Below are positions 16,422 to 24,410 of a stretch of DNA of 64,000 nucleotides, piece after piece. Origin of the DNA: Planctomycetota bacterium (GTDB lineage: Bacteria; Planctomycetota; Phycisphaerae; Phycisphaerales; Zrk34); contig WGMD01000009.1 of NCBI GenBank assembly GCA_016125255.1, positions 274,976-338,975 of the forward strand. Reading direction: 5' to 3'. Positions within the stretch are counted from its first letter, which is position 1; each line of letters starts with the position of its first letter. The position numbers were made by a program, and so were the translations under genes. The notes below the pieces were generated by a model that was given only the letters and a program-made list of their open reading frames with translations, made no database searches and had not been told where the DNA came from.

Positions 16422-16446
16422 GTGTCCGGGCTGGCCCGAACCTACG
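16422..16446 (+). repeat. REP element 3, upstream of RAYT
   Basis: GTGTCCGGGCTGGCCCGAAC followed by CTAC. It lies 33 bases upstream of the RAYT GTG start, in inverted orientation to REP 1. Confidence 0.75.
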
Positions 16447-16515
16447 TCGGAGCTGCATCGCTTTCGCCGCCCGCCGTTTGATTTATCCCACTGATTCACG
16501 AACAATGTGCCGACC

Positions 16516-16635
16516 ATGAGCGCCTATCAGAAAATCCTCAAGTTCGCCCGCGAGAATCCCGTCGTCGTCTGGGTCCTCGCCTATATGGTCCTGGCTGCCC
16601 TGATGGTCGTCGTCGCGGTGGTCAGTACGTTCTGA
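16516..16635 (+). CDS. Small single-pass membrane protein (39 aa)
   Basis: An ATG-started frame encodes MSAYQKILKFARENP followed by a strongly hydrophobic helix (VVVWVLAYMVLAALMVVVAVV) and a TGA stop. It lies 43 bases before the next gene and in the same direction. No clear Shine-Dalgarno sequence is visible. The composition (basic amphipathic start plus one helix) is typical of real small membrane proteins. No family assigned. Confidence 0.5.
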   Translation: MSAYQKILKFARENPVVVWVLAYMVLAALMVVVAVVSTF

Positions 16636-16678
16636 ATGTCATCCACATCACGAATCGTTTGGCTGGGAGGCATCTGCC

Positions 16679-17374
16679 ATGAATCTGAGATCCATTTGCG
16701 CGGCGATCACTCTGGCGATGATGATTTTCGCGGGGGCGGCGCGGGCGGATGAAAACGCGCCGGTGGATCAGCAACTCGCGCTTCTCAAGTCGGAGGATGC
16801 GAAGGCGCGATTCGAGGCTCGTAATGAACTTTTGCGGATGCACGAGCAGATGGTGGCCGGGTTGTTGGCGATGATCGATTCGCAGAAGGACGATCCGAAT
16901 CCGTCGAAAGAGGAGTTGCATCGGCGCATCAACAGCAGCAAGCGGATCGCCATCGACATGCTCGGGCGTATGAAGCTGACGGCCGCGATTGCGACGCTGT
17001 CTCGCGTGATCGACTACGAAGTCGAGCCGCTGGATGGCAACGAATGGGAGCGACGCTATCCGGCGATGCGGGCGCTCATCGAAATCGGCCACCCGGCGAC
17101 CGAGTATCTCGTGCAGCAAATCGGCAGCGACGTTCGACCGTCCGAATTGCGAATTGCCGATGCGCCATCACATCCCGACATGCGCCTCGAACTTTGCGTC
17201 AAAGCGCTGATCGACATCGAAGGACATGACAAAACGGCGGCGCTCCTCGACGATCGCGTCAATCAAACCATCCATCAGGGGCTCGTGCATGAGGCCTACG
17301 TCAAGGCACGGGCGATTGCCGATTCAAACTTGCTCGGTCAACCCGACGCATCTTCCAATCAGGCAAATCATTGA
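16679..17374 (+). CDS. Secreted HEAT-like helical repeat protein
   Basis: The 231-residue protein has a signal peptide (MNLRSICAAITLAMMIFAGAARA) and then helix pairs with spacing and phrases of HEAT-type repeats (ARFEARNELLRMHEQMVAGLLAMI; AIDMLGRMKLTAAIATLSRVID; YPAMRALIEIGHPATEYLVQQI). Such repeats form binding surfaces rather than active sites. GGGAGG lies before the ATG. A long inverted repeat follows the gene and separates it from the convergent TraB-like gene. The partner is unknown. Confidence 0.75.
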   Translation: MNLRSICAAITLAMMIFAGAARADENAPVDQQLALLKSEDAKARFEARNELLRMHEQMVAGLLAMIDSQKDDPNPSKEELHRRINSSKRIAIDMLGRMKLTAAIATLSRVIDYEVEPLDGNEWERRYPAMRALIEIGHPATEYLVQQIGSDVRPSELRIADAPSHPDMRLELCVKALIDIEGHDKTAALLDDRVNQTIHQGLVHEAYVKARAIADSNLLGQPDASSNQANH

Positions 17375-17390
17375 ACTGTTAAAGATTCGC

Positions 17391-17459
17391 AGGGCAGGAT
17401 CCATCCTGCCTCCTGCCGGCGACACGGTGTCGTTGGAATGGCAGGATGAATCCTGCCCT
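17391..17459. repeat. Long inverted repeat between convergent genes (likely bidirectional terminator)
   Basis: AGGGCAGGATCCATCCTGCC at 17391-17410 is complementary, with one mismatch, to 17440-17459. Each arm is itself partly palindromic (GGCAGGAT-ATCCTGCC). It lies between the ends of the genes at 16679-17374 (+) and 17483-18769 (-). It may act as a terminator for both or be a dispersed palindromic repeat. Confidence 0.7.
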
Positions 17460-17482
17460 ACGATGGCGCGACGCGCGGCTTC

Positions 17483-18769
17483 TTATTTTTCTTTGTTGCC
17501 CGCAGGCGGTTCGCCTTGCATTTGCATCATCTGGAGTTTGACCATGCCGCGGATCATTTGGACGTCGGCGTCGGTGAGGCCGGCGGCGGCGGGGTTTTCG
17601 GTGAGGGCGGGGTACCAGGTGTCCTCGGCGGGCTTGTAGTGAAACGCTTTGCGGAGGCGCGGTTCGAGGTCGGCCATGTGACCGGCACCGTAGAAGACCG
17701 TAATCGACTTGGGGGCATGCTCGGCGTGCAGGGCGTCGTCGAGATCGCGGAGGACGATCTTGTTGCGGTCCTGGATGATTTTCTTGAAGAGCGTCTCCAT
17801 GCCCGGGGGCAGGCCCTTCATGCGGGACAGATCGCCGTTGAGCTGGCCGAAGACTTCGATGAGGGTGAGGCGGGTCATGGATTGAAGTTTGGGGCTGGAG
17901 GCGATGAGGTTCAGGCCGAACTTGACGAACCCGGCGAGCATGCTGGTTCCGTTGAGGAGTCCGACGAGCTGATTCATCTGTGCGTTGCCTTCGCGCGAGT
18001 TGGAGAAGGATTCGCGGATGGTGGCCATGGGGATGTCGGAGTTGCGGAAGTTGGCGCGGGTGTAGTCGATTTCGTCGAGCTGGAAGGTGAGGCCCAGCGC
18101 ATGAGCGAGATCGGTTTGAAGGCCGGCAGCGTCGGAAAGCTCATCGTCATCGAGCGGGGGCTGATCGGCGAAGGACAGGTCGGCCGCGGGTCCGTCGCCA
18201 CCTTCCTTGCCGTCGGAGCCGAGACTGGTGAGGGTGAAGGTGTCGCCGTCGAGTTTGTAGACGAGCGGGCGTCCCCAGTTGTCATTGCGCGCCATGGTGA
18301 GGAAGTCGGCGGCGCGGCGATGATGTTGGCGGGTGGCTTGTTCGAGGAGGCCGAGCGTGGCGGGGTAGGCGCCGGCGGTTTTGCGGTAGCGCTCCAGCAG
18401 GGTGGCGACGAAACGGATGCCCGTCTCGGTGCGCTCGGCGAGTTCGTCATCCGCGGCGGGCGTATGGTCGGCGAAGAGCGGCCAGCCCACGCCTTCAAAG
18501 AGCACCAGCTCCGACCCGTCAAGCTGCTTCTGCAAGGTGTGGTAGTAGTCGGGCTCGCCGATGTGAATGACGGCGGCGAGGTAGATGGCCGGACCGTCAC
18601 CGGTGCGCGGGACGAATTTACGGACGGCGATCTGAAGCTGGCTGGCGCCTTCGGGAGTCTCGACGACGCGCATGTAGGGCTCGACGGTGCGAGCGGCGGG
18701 CGCGAGCGCGGCGGCGAAGGCGAGCATCAGACACGGAAGGACGCGGACCGGAAGGGAGGTGGGGTTCAT
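17483..18769 (-). CDS. TraB/PrgY-like exported protein with an embedded GspG-like (T2SSG) segment
   Basis: The 428-residue protein has a signal peptide (to about residue 27). AAVIHIGEPDYYHTL followed by LVLFEGVG (about residues 65-95), and later ITVFYGAGHMADL, are the GxxH and GAGH motifs of the TraB/GumN family. Between them, about residues 115-200, sits a stretch with YRKTAGAYPATLGLLEQ, NDNWGRPLVYKL and TSLGSDGKEGGDG, which is the C-terminal domain of type II secretion major pseudopilins (DPWGNPY, SLGADGQEGG). This combination is unusual. No Shine-Dalgarno sequence is seen; TATAAT lies six bases before the ATG, suggesting a leaderless transcript. The longer upstream frame crosses low-complexity DNA and was rejected. 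Confidence 0.75.
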   Translation of the reverse strand: MNPTSLPVRVLPCLMLAFAAALAPAARTVEPYMRVVETPEGASQLQIAVRKFVPRTGDGPAIYLAAVIHIGEPDYYHTLQKQLDGSELVLFEGVGWPLFADHTPAADDELAERTETGIRFVATLLERYRKTAGAYPATLGLLEQATRQHHRRAADFLTMARNDNWGRPLVYKLDGDTFTLTSLGSDGKEGGDGPAADLSFADQPPLDDDELSDAAGLQTDLAHALGLTFQLDEIDYTRANFRNSDIPMATIRESFSNSREGNAQMNQLVGLLNGTSMLAGFVKFGLNLIASSPKLQSMTRLTLIEVFGQLNGDLSRMKGLPPGMETLFKKIIQDRNKIVLRDLDDALHAEHAPKSITVFYGAGHMADLEPRLRKAFHYKPAEDTWYPALTENPAAAGLTDADVQMIRGMVKLQMMQMQGEPPAGNKEK

Positions 18770-18810
18770 GTTGGAATTATACCGGTGCGGGAGAGGGGGG
18801 TTGCGGAGGA

Positions 18811-18960
18811 GTGTTGGGAGTTGGGAGTTGGGAGTGCGGAGTGGAAAGGCAGTGTGGGCCGGCCTGTCTTTTATTCCGCACCCCGCACTCCCCGCTCCGC
18901 ATTCCCCCTCCGCTCCCAATACCGCATTCCCCCTCCACTCCACACTCCTGTCTACGTACT
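18811..18960. repeat. Low-complexity GGGAGT/ACTCCC intergenic repeats
   Basis: Tandem GTTGGGAGTTGGGAGT-type words (18811-18845) are followed about 40 bases later by their complements in several imperfect copies (CCGCACTCCCCGCTCCGC and similar to 18950). They can fold into one long imperfect hairpin. They fill most of the gap between the TraB-like gene and the divergent PilZ gene. Confidence 0.55.
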
Positions 18961-19036
18961 TTTCCCAATCCTCCCGTTCGCTGCGGTCGTTAAAGTCGTT
19001 ACGCCGCCGGGCCGATGGGGGAGAGGGAGGTATCAC

Positions 19037-19417
19037 ATGACCCGATCCACTTCGTCGTCGAGTTCGATCGAGCAGCGTCGTCATCCGCGTCAGGCGCTTG
19101 CGGCCGGTTATGCCGGATTGCGGGTGCGTCGATCGGGGCGTTCGCGCTATTCGCTGTCGGGCCACGCCTACGACATTTCGGCGGGGGGGATGCGGTTTGA
19201 GTTGGACTCGGCGCTGAAGACGGGGGAGGCGGTCGATGTGGAAGTGACGCTGCCGGGGCGTGATGCGTGCGTGATTCATGCGGCGGGGCGCGTGGTTCGC
19301 ATGTGCGACAAGGACCCGGTCGGGCCGGTGAGCATGGGCCTGGCGTTCACGAATCTGCTGGAAAACGAGACGTTGGCGTCCTATCTGACGCGGGCGGCGT
19401 CGGTGGCGGGCAACTGA
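19037..19417 (+). CDS. PilZ domain protein (c-di-GMP binding)
   Basis: The 126-residue single-domain protein shows both c-di-GMP binding motifs of PilZ: RRHPRQ (RxxxR, Arg14/Arg15 to Arg18) and YDISAGG (D/NxSxxG, Asp46 to Gly51), followed by the beta-barrel strands MRFEL, VDVEVTLPG and AAGRVVRM. It should bind cyclic di-GMP and change a partner's activity in the cytoplasm. AGGGAGG lies ahead of the ATG at 19037. It stands alone; target unknown. Confidence 0.9.
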   Translation: MTRSTSSSSSIEQRRHPRQALAAGYAGLRVRRSGRSRYSLSGHAYDISAGGMRFELDSALKTGEAVDVEVTLPGRDACVIHAAGRVVRMCDKDPVGPVSMGLAFTNLLENETLASYLTRAASVAGN

Positions 19418-19725
19418 GGGACCCGTCGAACCTTTGCCAAATCCAAAATTGGGGTCCCCCCGGCTTGACGTGAGCGGTGCGGGGGGTAATCATGTTGTTG
19501 GACAGACGGGATCCCCCCAAGGAGGTGCCGCGGACCGCCGGACTTCCACTCCGAAAAATGGCAAAAGACTGCCGACCGATCGACACACGCGCATTCCGTT
19601 ATCATCTCATACTTCTTTTCTCACCATCATCGTGTCTCGATCGGTTATTTTTTGCGCCCATCGCGCGGGCGATACCCCGCCGCGTGCACAAGCACGATTC
19701 ACAGGCAAGCGAATCAGAAAGGCGG
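19418..19725. other. Gene-free stretch
   Basis: No convincing open frame, RNA or repeat was found here. CCCCCC (about 19458) and GGGGGG (about 19482) could form a weak stem-loop after the PilZ gene, but no T-run follows. Confidence 0.4.
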
Positions 19726-19950
19726 TCACGCCCGGACGTTGACGTTGGCGCCGAGATAGGGATGGCCATCCTGAAGCGACTGCTGGACCTGGGCGGCCTG
19801 ATCGAGAAGGGCGAGGGCGGCCTGTCCCTGCGACTTGGCGGCGTCAAGCACCTTCGACGCCACGGCGAACTGAATCTGCGTGCCGAGCTGCGCGTTGGAG
19901 AGGCCGGTGATTTGCGAAGCGAGATCGCTCATGACGATGATATCGGTCAT
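19726..19950 (-). CDS. YjfB-like putative motility protein
   Basis: The 74-residue protein contains LSNAQLGTQIQFAVASKVLDAAKSQGQAALALLDQA, which has the pattern of the small YjfB family annotated as putative motility proteins (short, helical, with a conserved Asp-Ala-Lys/Gln core). It begins nine bases after the stop of the radical SAM gene, so the two probably share a transcript; GGAGTGGAG overlaps that stop codon and can serve as ribosome binding site. A second ATG at 19932 is possible. Function in this family is poorly known. Confidence 0.65.
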   Translation of the reverse strand: MTDIIVMSDLASQITGLSNAQLGTQIQFAVASKVLDAAKSQGQAALALLDQAAQVQQSLQDGHPYLGANVNVRA

Positions 19951-19959
19951 CGGGCGGAT

Positions 19960-20844
19960 TTACTCCACTCCGTAGAACGTCTGAGCGGGGAGCTGGGGGA
20001 GTCGGGCGTGGAGCCGGGCCGCGAGGGCGTCGAGCTGCGCATCGGAAAGGGGCGTCGCATACGACTCGGCGGTCTGACGGGCGATGGTGTAAAGCTGCAC
20101 GAGCTTGATCTGACAGCCGTGCGCCACGAGATGGGCGAGCCGGTCGAGGTAGGTGTTGAATTCCGCATCGGGGATCGGCTCGCCGCGGAGTTTCATGAAC
20201 ATGGACTGGATGACGATCGGGCGGAGGCGGCCGGCGTCGAGGATGTTGCTGACGATGCGATCGAGCTTCACGGCCGAGCGATCGACAAGTTCGTAGTACG
20301 CCTGCGTGCCGGCTTCGAGCTTGGCCCAGATTTCGCCGTTGTTTTGATCGAGGACGGCGAAGCCGCGCTGCACGGCGGGGCGGTGCGCCATGGTCATGTT
20401 GGAAAGCACGATCAGCTTCACGGCATCGAGATGGTGCCTGGCCTTGATCGCTGCGGCCTGTTCGCACGCTTCATCGAAGCGCGGATACGTCGTCGGCTCG
20501 CCGTCGCCGGAGAAGGCGATGTCGTTGATGCGGCGAAGATCGGCCGGCACATCGGCGAACTGCACATCGTCCCAGATCGCCCCGCTGGCGGCGTAACCGA
20601 CGAGCCAGTCCAGCTCGCTCATCAGGGCGTCGAGGTCGACGTCCATGCGCGGCGGGGGGACGCTGCGATCGACCTGACAGTACACGCAGTCCCAGTTGCA
20701 GACCTTGTCGATGTTGAGGTTCACGCCGATGGAAAGCCCGCCGCTGCGCCGCGAGATCACCGGGTAAACATACGAAAACTCCCGCCATTTCCGGGGATGG
20801 GCGGCGTAATGCTGTTTCAGGGAAAGGGGGCGCGGATCGGTCAT
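19960..20844 (-). CDS. Radical SAM protein, unknown substrate
   Basis: The 294-residue protein has CNWDCVYC, a CX3CX2C iron-sulfur site, the following DIAFSGDGEPTTYP (glycine-rich SAM-binding strand) and IWAKLEAGTQAYY, QSMFMKLRGEP, VQLYTIAR, which resemble the COG0731-type radical SAM proteins related to wyosine-base synthesis enzymes. Its reaction is unknown. The ATG at 20844 has TATAAT nine bases upstream and no Shine-Dalgarno sequence, so the transcript may be leaderless. A longer frame to 20946 reads through a palindromic repeat and was not used. A YjfB-like gene follows. Confidence 0.85.
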   Translation of the reverse strand: MTDPRPLSLKQHYAAHPRKWREFSYVYPVISRRSGGLSIGVNLNIDKVCNWDCVYCQVDRSVPPPRMDVDLDALMSELDWLVGYAASGAIWDDVQFADVPADLRRINDIAFSGDGEPTTYPRFDEACEQAAAIKARHHLDAVKLIVLSNMTMAHRPAVQRGFAVLDQNNGEIWAKLEAGTQAYYELVDRSAVKLDRIVSNILDAGRLRPIVIQSMFMKLRGEPIPDAEFNTYLDRLAHLVAHGCQIKLVQLYTIARQTAESYATPLSDAQLDALAARLHARLPQLPAQTFYGVE

Positions 20845-20913
20845 CGGGAGGAGATTATACGCGCGTGAATGGGAGCGGCCTCTAACGCAGATGCCGATAT
20901 GGCCAATGATAAA

Positions 20914-20959
20914 TGCCTGATGCCTAATGACCAATGCATTGGTCATTAGGCATCAGGCA
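20914..20959. repeat. 46-bp perfect palindrome (ATTAGGCAT family, copy 1)
   Basis: The sequence is perfectly self-complementary around CCAATG/CATTGG (centre between 20936 and 20937). It is built of CCTGATGCC / CCTAATGACC words also seen at 21746-21821 and 39302-39385. It lies between the radical SAM gene's start and the end of the next minus-strand gene, where it could also act as a terminator. Confidence 0.85.
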
Positions 20960-21001
20960 ATTGTCAATGGTCAATGCAAGGCGGAAAGGCAAAGGCCGGG
21001 C

Positions 21002-21223
21002 TCACGCGCTCCGCCGCCGGTGCACCGTCAGCACGGCGGCGAGCAGCACATGCCGCAGGCGCTCCAGACTCATCTGGCTCAGGAAGGACTCGTCAAAGTC
21101 GAGGGGAATATCGCGGAAGTGGGTCAGGGCGTCGATGCATTGCCCGCGGGACATGGCGTGAATCTCACGCACGGTTTGGTGAATCGGATTCTGATCCACG
21201 GGGCGCTCCTTTGCGATTGTCAT
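21002..21223 (-). CDS. Small hypothetical protein
   Basis: The 73-residue frame (MTIAKERPVDQNPIHQTVREIHAMSRGQCIDALTHFRDIPLDFDESFLSQ... in outline: acidic centre, helical C-terminus) has ordinary amino-acid composition. Its ATG overlaps the stop codon of the next upstream gene (TGATG), which supports translational coupling. The last 12 residues are basic. No family is recognised. Confidence 0.6.
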   Translation of the reverse strand: MTIAKERPVDQNPIHQTVREIHAMSRGQCIDALTHFRDIPLDFDESFLSQMSLERLRHVLLAAVLTVHRRRSA

Positions 21224-21663
21224 CAGGCGTACACATCCACGAGTCTGTCGATAGCATCGGCTGGCGGATTGTACGACTTTTGTGCAAAGCGCGGATTGTT
21301 CGGATCGGGGATCCTGTGCGGGACGTAAGGTTCTACGTCCTGCGATGCGTCACAGTTCACGTCGGCCTCTTCCGGGGTCCGGGCGTCAGGAAAACGATAC
21401 GGCCAGAGGGCGGGGCGCAGGTCATCCACCGAGTTACACGGCGGACGGAAATCCAGACAGCGCTGACGGGCGGCCAGATGAGCTTCGGTATACAGGCAGC
21501 GGATCGCCGCGGGAACGTACCGACGGCGATACGAGCTGAGCATGTACGACGATTCGCAATGGCCATGACACGGACCGGCCTGCACGGGGAACTGACGATC
21601 GCGCTTCACGTGTGCGATCGTCAGGTTCCCCGGCAGGCGAATGGGAGGTCGTCCGATGAACAT
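21223..21663 (-). CDS. Hypothetical protein, start uncertain
   Basis: The frame ends PHRIPDPNNPRFAQKSYNPP and so on, with a Cys/Arg/Tyr-rich centre (SSYMLSSYRRRYVPAAIRCL). Starts are possible at 21786, 21663 and 21543; none has a good ribosome binding site. The 5' part between 21579 and 21637 coincides with a 24-bp imperfect hairpin (GGGGAAC / GTTCCCC with GACGATCGC / GCGATCGTC), so that part may be non-coding and the gene may begin at 21543. It is coupled to the downstream small gene. Function unknown. Confidence 0.5.
   Translation of the reverse strand: MFIGRPPIRLPGNLTIAHVKRDRQFPVQAGPCHGHCESSYMLSSYRRRYVPAAIRCLYTEAHLAARQRCLDFRPPCNSVDDLRPALWPYRFPDARTPEEADVNCDASQDVEPYVPHRIPDPNNPRFAQKSYNPPADAIDRLVDVYA
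21579..21637. repeat. Long imperfect hairpin
   Basis: CCTGC, CGGGGAAC and GACGATCGC on the left pair with GCGATCGTC, GTTCCCCG and GCAGG on the right, leaving an 11-base loop and two single-base bulges or mismatches. It lies in the uncertain 5' part of the hypothetical gene and may be a mobile palindrome or a leader structure. Confidence 0.6.
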
Positions 21664-21745
21664 GGCACAGGGAGATAGAGCGAAGGGCGTGCCAAAAGAA
21701 GATGAACGGCAGCGGCTCGGAGGCGGCGGAGCCATTGTTCTTCGG

Positions 21746-21821
21746 TTAACCAATAACAAATGCTCAATGACTATTAACCAATGCATTTGCTATTCGTCAT
21801 TGGGCATTTGCTATTGGTTAA
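21746..21821. repeat. Imperfect palindrome (ATTAGGCAT family, copy 2)
   Basis: TTAACCAATA at 21746-21755 pairs with TATTGGTTAA at 21812-21821; inside are CAAATGC/GCATTTG and CAATGAC/GTCATTG pairs. Same word set as 20914-20959. It lies just upstream of queA. Confidence 0.75.
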
Positions 21822-21896
21822 TGGAAGGCAGGGAAGAGAAGCATCCGATTGCGCGGGCGTGTTGACCCCACGCCACATTGCGTCGATCATCGGTTG

Positions 21897-22952
21897 ATGC
21901 GCATCGACGAACTGGACTACGAACTGCCCCCGGAATTGATCGCCCGCACGCCGGCGGATCGGCGCGATGCGGCGAGGTTGTTGGTTTACGAACGGGGCGG
22001 AGGCGCGATGTCGCATCGTGTGGTGGCGGATTTGCCGGCGCTGATGCGGCCCGGCGACCTGCTGGTCATCAATGACACGAAGGTGCTGCCCGCCCGGTTC
22101 GACGCGGTGCGGGTCAGGACCGGCGGGAAAGTCGAGGGGCTGTTCGTCGAAACGCGCGATGATCAGATGTGGCACGTGCTGCTCAAAAGCGGCGGGAAAC
22201 TTGGGCCGGGCGAACGGCTCGACCTCGCCGGTGCGGGGGAACTGGAGCTGATCACGCAGCGCGAGGATGGATCATGGAACGCGGCGCGACACAGCGAGCT
22301 TGACACGGCGGCGCTCCTCGATCGGGTGGGCCGCATGCCATTGCCGCCGTACATCCGGGCACAGCGCGAAGGCGATGAAACCCGCTTCGACGCGCTCGAT
22401 CGGCAGCGCTATCAGACGGTGTACGCTCGGCAGCACGGCGCGGTCGCCGCGCCGACGGCGGGGCTGCACTTCACCGAGGCGCTGCTGGCGGACCTGCGGG
22501 CGATGGGCGTGCGGATCGCGCCGGTGACCCTGCATGTCGGGCTGGGCACGTTCGCCCCCGTTCGCACCGACACGCTCGAAGCTCACGACATGCACGAAGA
22601 GCGCTTCACCGTCCCCGCCGCCACGCTCGCCGAACTCGCCGCCGCACGAGCCGACCGCCGGCGCATCGTCGCCGTCGGCACCACCACCGTCCGCACGCTC
22701 GAAAGTCTCCCCCCGCCCCCGGAACTGGACCCCACGCAAGACTACAGCGCCGCGACGCGCCTCCTGATTTCGCCCGGCTTCGCCTTCCGCTACACCGATG
22801 CGCTGATGACGAACTTTCATCTGCCGCGCAGCACGCTCCTCGCCCTCGTCGCCGCGCTGACCGGGCTCGATCGCCTCAAGGCCCTCTACGCCGAAGCGAT
22901 CGCGCGAAGGTACCGATTTTACAGTTACGGCGACGCGATGCTGATCGTGTGA
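21897..22952 (+). CDS. queA: tRNA preQ1(34) S-adenosylmethionine ribosyltransferase-isomerase
   Basis: The 351-residue protein matches QueA from end to end: MRIDELDYELPPELIARTPADRRDAARLL at the start (shown in part), LLVINDTKVLPARF, APTAGLHFTEALL, VTLHVGLGTFAPVR, RRIVAVGTTTVRTLES and the C-terminal TNFHLPRSTLLALVAAL with YRFYSYGDAMLI. It adds epoxyqueuosine's cyclopentane ring to preQ1 in anticodon position 34 using SAM. The ATG at 21897 is the family start; an in-frame codon at 21849 is less likely. No other queuosine genes are nearby. Confidence 0.96.
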   Translation: MRIDELDYELPPELIARTPADRRDAARLLVYERGGGAMSHRVVADLPALMRPGDLLVINDTKVLPARFDAVRVRTGGKVEGLFVETRDDQMWHVLLKSGGKLGPGERLDLAGAGELELITQREDGSWNAARHSELDTAALLDRVGRMPLPPYIRAQREGDETRFDALDRQRYQTVYARQHGAVAAPTAGLHFTEALLADLRAMGVRIAPVTLHVGLGTFAPVRTDTLEAHDMHEERFTVPAATLAELAAARADRRRIVAVGTTTVRTLESLPPPPELDPTQDYSAATRLLISPGFAFRYTDALMTNFHLPRSTLLALVAALTGLDRLKALYAEAIARRYRFYSYGDAMLIV

Positions 22953-23028
22953 TGGATTTGGTGATGTGGTGATACGGTGAAGTGGTGATGTAAAACCGAA
23001 AAAGCAGCGGATCAGCTTAGGTGAAAAT

Positions 23029-23143
23029 CACAAACCACAAACCACAAACCACAAACCACAAACCACAAACCACAAACCACAAACCACAAACCACAAACCA
23101 GAAACCAGAAACCAGAAACTAGAAACTAGAAACTAGAAACTGA
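23029..23143. repeat. Tandem heptanucleotide repeat (CACAAAC)n with degenerate end
   Basis: About ten head-to-tail copies of CACAAAC are followed by CAGAAAC and then TAGAAAC variants, giving a graded decay along the array. It lies between queA and the convergent gene. There is no spacer/repeat alternation as in CRISPR. Confidence 0.9.
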
Positions 23144-23192
23144 AGATATCCGGTCCTTGGGGGGATTTTGATTTCACCCCATCACCCCATCA

Positions 23193-23957
23193 CTACTTCA
23201 TCAACAATCCCGTGACGCGCTGTTTGTCGTCGAGAGTGATGGTCAGCGTGAGGGCGTGACCGTCGTTGAGTTCGACGCCGACGTTGAAGACGTGCATTTC
23301 GGGGGGGAGGTTGTCGGATTCGACGGCGTGCCGGGTCAGGGCCTTGAACGAGCCGTGCTGCTGGCGGATGGGGTCGATGATGGCGGCGAGCTGGCTCTTG
23401 GTGAGGTTCGCGGCCATGTGGGCGTTGAAGCGTTTGACGACGGCGTCATAGTCGCCGTTCATGAGCTGCTGCACGAACTGCTCGACAGTCGGCCCGAACG
23501 TCGTCCATGCTTTTTCATCCTCCGGGTTCACAGGGGCCGGGGCGGCGTCGGGCTTCGTCGGCGAAGTCGTCGTCGCGGCGGTCGGCTCGGTCGGCGCGGC
23601 GTCGGGCTTGGCGGGTTCGACCGTCGCGCGGTCGGGCGTCGACGACGGCGCGGCGGCCACCTCCGGCGCGGTCGTCACCGGCTCCAACGGCGGAGCGGTC
23701 ATCGCCGGTTTGTCCGGCTTGTCCATCGCGGCGGGTTTAACAGCCGGCTTGCCCGGCGTGAGCGTCACGGTCGGCTCGGTGAGCGTCACCTTCCGCGACT
23801 CCGATCGCAACTGGCTCAACACTTCCCGCAACATCTGCTGGTTCTGCCACTGAAGCGCCAGCCCCAGCGTCACCACCACCAGCAAAAACACCAGAATGAC
23901 TTCAGCGACTCGTGACAGGGTGATCCTCCATCGATGGCGGCCCGCGGTGCGTTGCAT
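23193..23957 (-). CDS. Membrane-anchored protein with Pro/Ala linker and DUF3887-like C-terminal domain
   Basis: The 254-residue protein has one membrane helix (VILVFLLVVVTLGLAL, about residues 20-35), a short coiled segment, a Pro/Ala/Thr-rich linker (about residues 70-155) and a C-terminal alpha+beta domain beginning FVQQLMNGDYDAVVKRFN, resembling DUF3887, which is found in secreted proteins and lipoproteins. The start at 23957 is chosen because the first residues (MQRTAGRHRWRI) form a basic n-region before the helix. It is divergent from yraN with a 26-base gap. Confidence 0.75.
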   Translation of the reverse strand: MQRTAGRHRWRITLSRVAEVILVFLLVVVTLGLALQWQNQQMLREVLSQLRSESRKVTLTEPTVTLTPGKPAVKPAAMDKPDKPAMTAPPLEPVTTAPEVAAAPSSTPDRATVEPAKPDAAPTEPTAATTTSPTKPDAAPAPVNPEDEKAWTTFGPTVEQFVQQLMNGDYDAVVKRFNAHMAANLTKSQLAAIIDPIRQQHGSFKALTRHAVESDNLPPEMHVFNVGVELNDGHALTLTITLDDKQRVTGLLMK

Positions 23958-23983
23958 GAACGTCCGGGGGCGGGGGTTGTGGT

Positions 23984-24406
23984 ATGGTATCGCTGATGCG
24001 TCGGTGGTTGCAAATATGGCGTGATTATCGGCAAAAGCGCGACCGGCTGGGCGCGCGCGGCGAGCGCGCGGCGGCAAAGACGCTTCGCAAGGCGGGATAC
24101 AAAATCGTCGGACGCAATGTGCGGACGCGCCTGGGCGAAATCGATCTGATCGTGCGGCGGGGCAGGGAGCGCGTGCTGGTCATCGTCGAGGTGAAGACGA
24201 CGACGTCGGAGGACCCGCCGCCGGAGGTGCACGTCGATCGCCACAAGCAGCGGAAGCTCTCGGCGCTGGCGGGACAGTTGGTGCGGACGCATCAGCTCGA
24301 GGATCACGTGGTGCGTTTTGATGTGGTGGGCGTGGTGTGGCCCGAAGGCGCGAAGAAGCCGGTGCGGGTGACGCATCATGTCAATGCGTTTGAGTCGATG
24401 TTGTGA
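23984..24406 (+). CDS. YraN/UPF0102 family endonuclease-like protein
   Basis: The 140-residue protein has the family signature: LGARGERAAAKTLRKAGYKIVGRNVRTRLGEIDLIVR (in part), followed by LVIVEVKT and KQRKLSALAGQLV. Asp in GEIDLI and Glu-Val-Lys in VEVKT are the PD-(D/E)XK nuclease-like residues. Its role in bacteria is not settled. A start at 23996 is also possible. A copy of the AGCGCGGGGC repeat lies just after the stop. Confidence 0.9.
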   Translation: MVSLMRRWLQIWRDYRQKRDRLGARGERAAAKTLRKAGYKIVGRNVRTRLGEIDLIVRRGRERVLVIVEVKTTTSEDPPPEVHVDRHKQRKLSALAGQLVRTHQLEDHVVRFDVVGVVWPEGAKKPVRVTHHVNAFESML

Positions 24407-24410
24407 AGAA

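Noticed and set aside
17516..19036. Very long plus-strand open frame ahead of the PilZ domain
   Set aside because: It is the antisense of the TraB-like gene; the PilZ protein has its own ATG and ribosome binding site at 19037.
23029..23143. Possible CRISPR array
   Set aside because: The units are contiguous heptamers without spacers, and there are no cas genes in the window.
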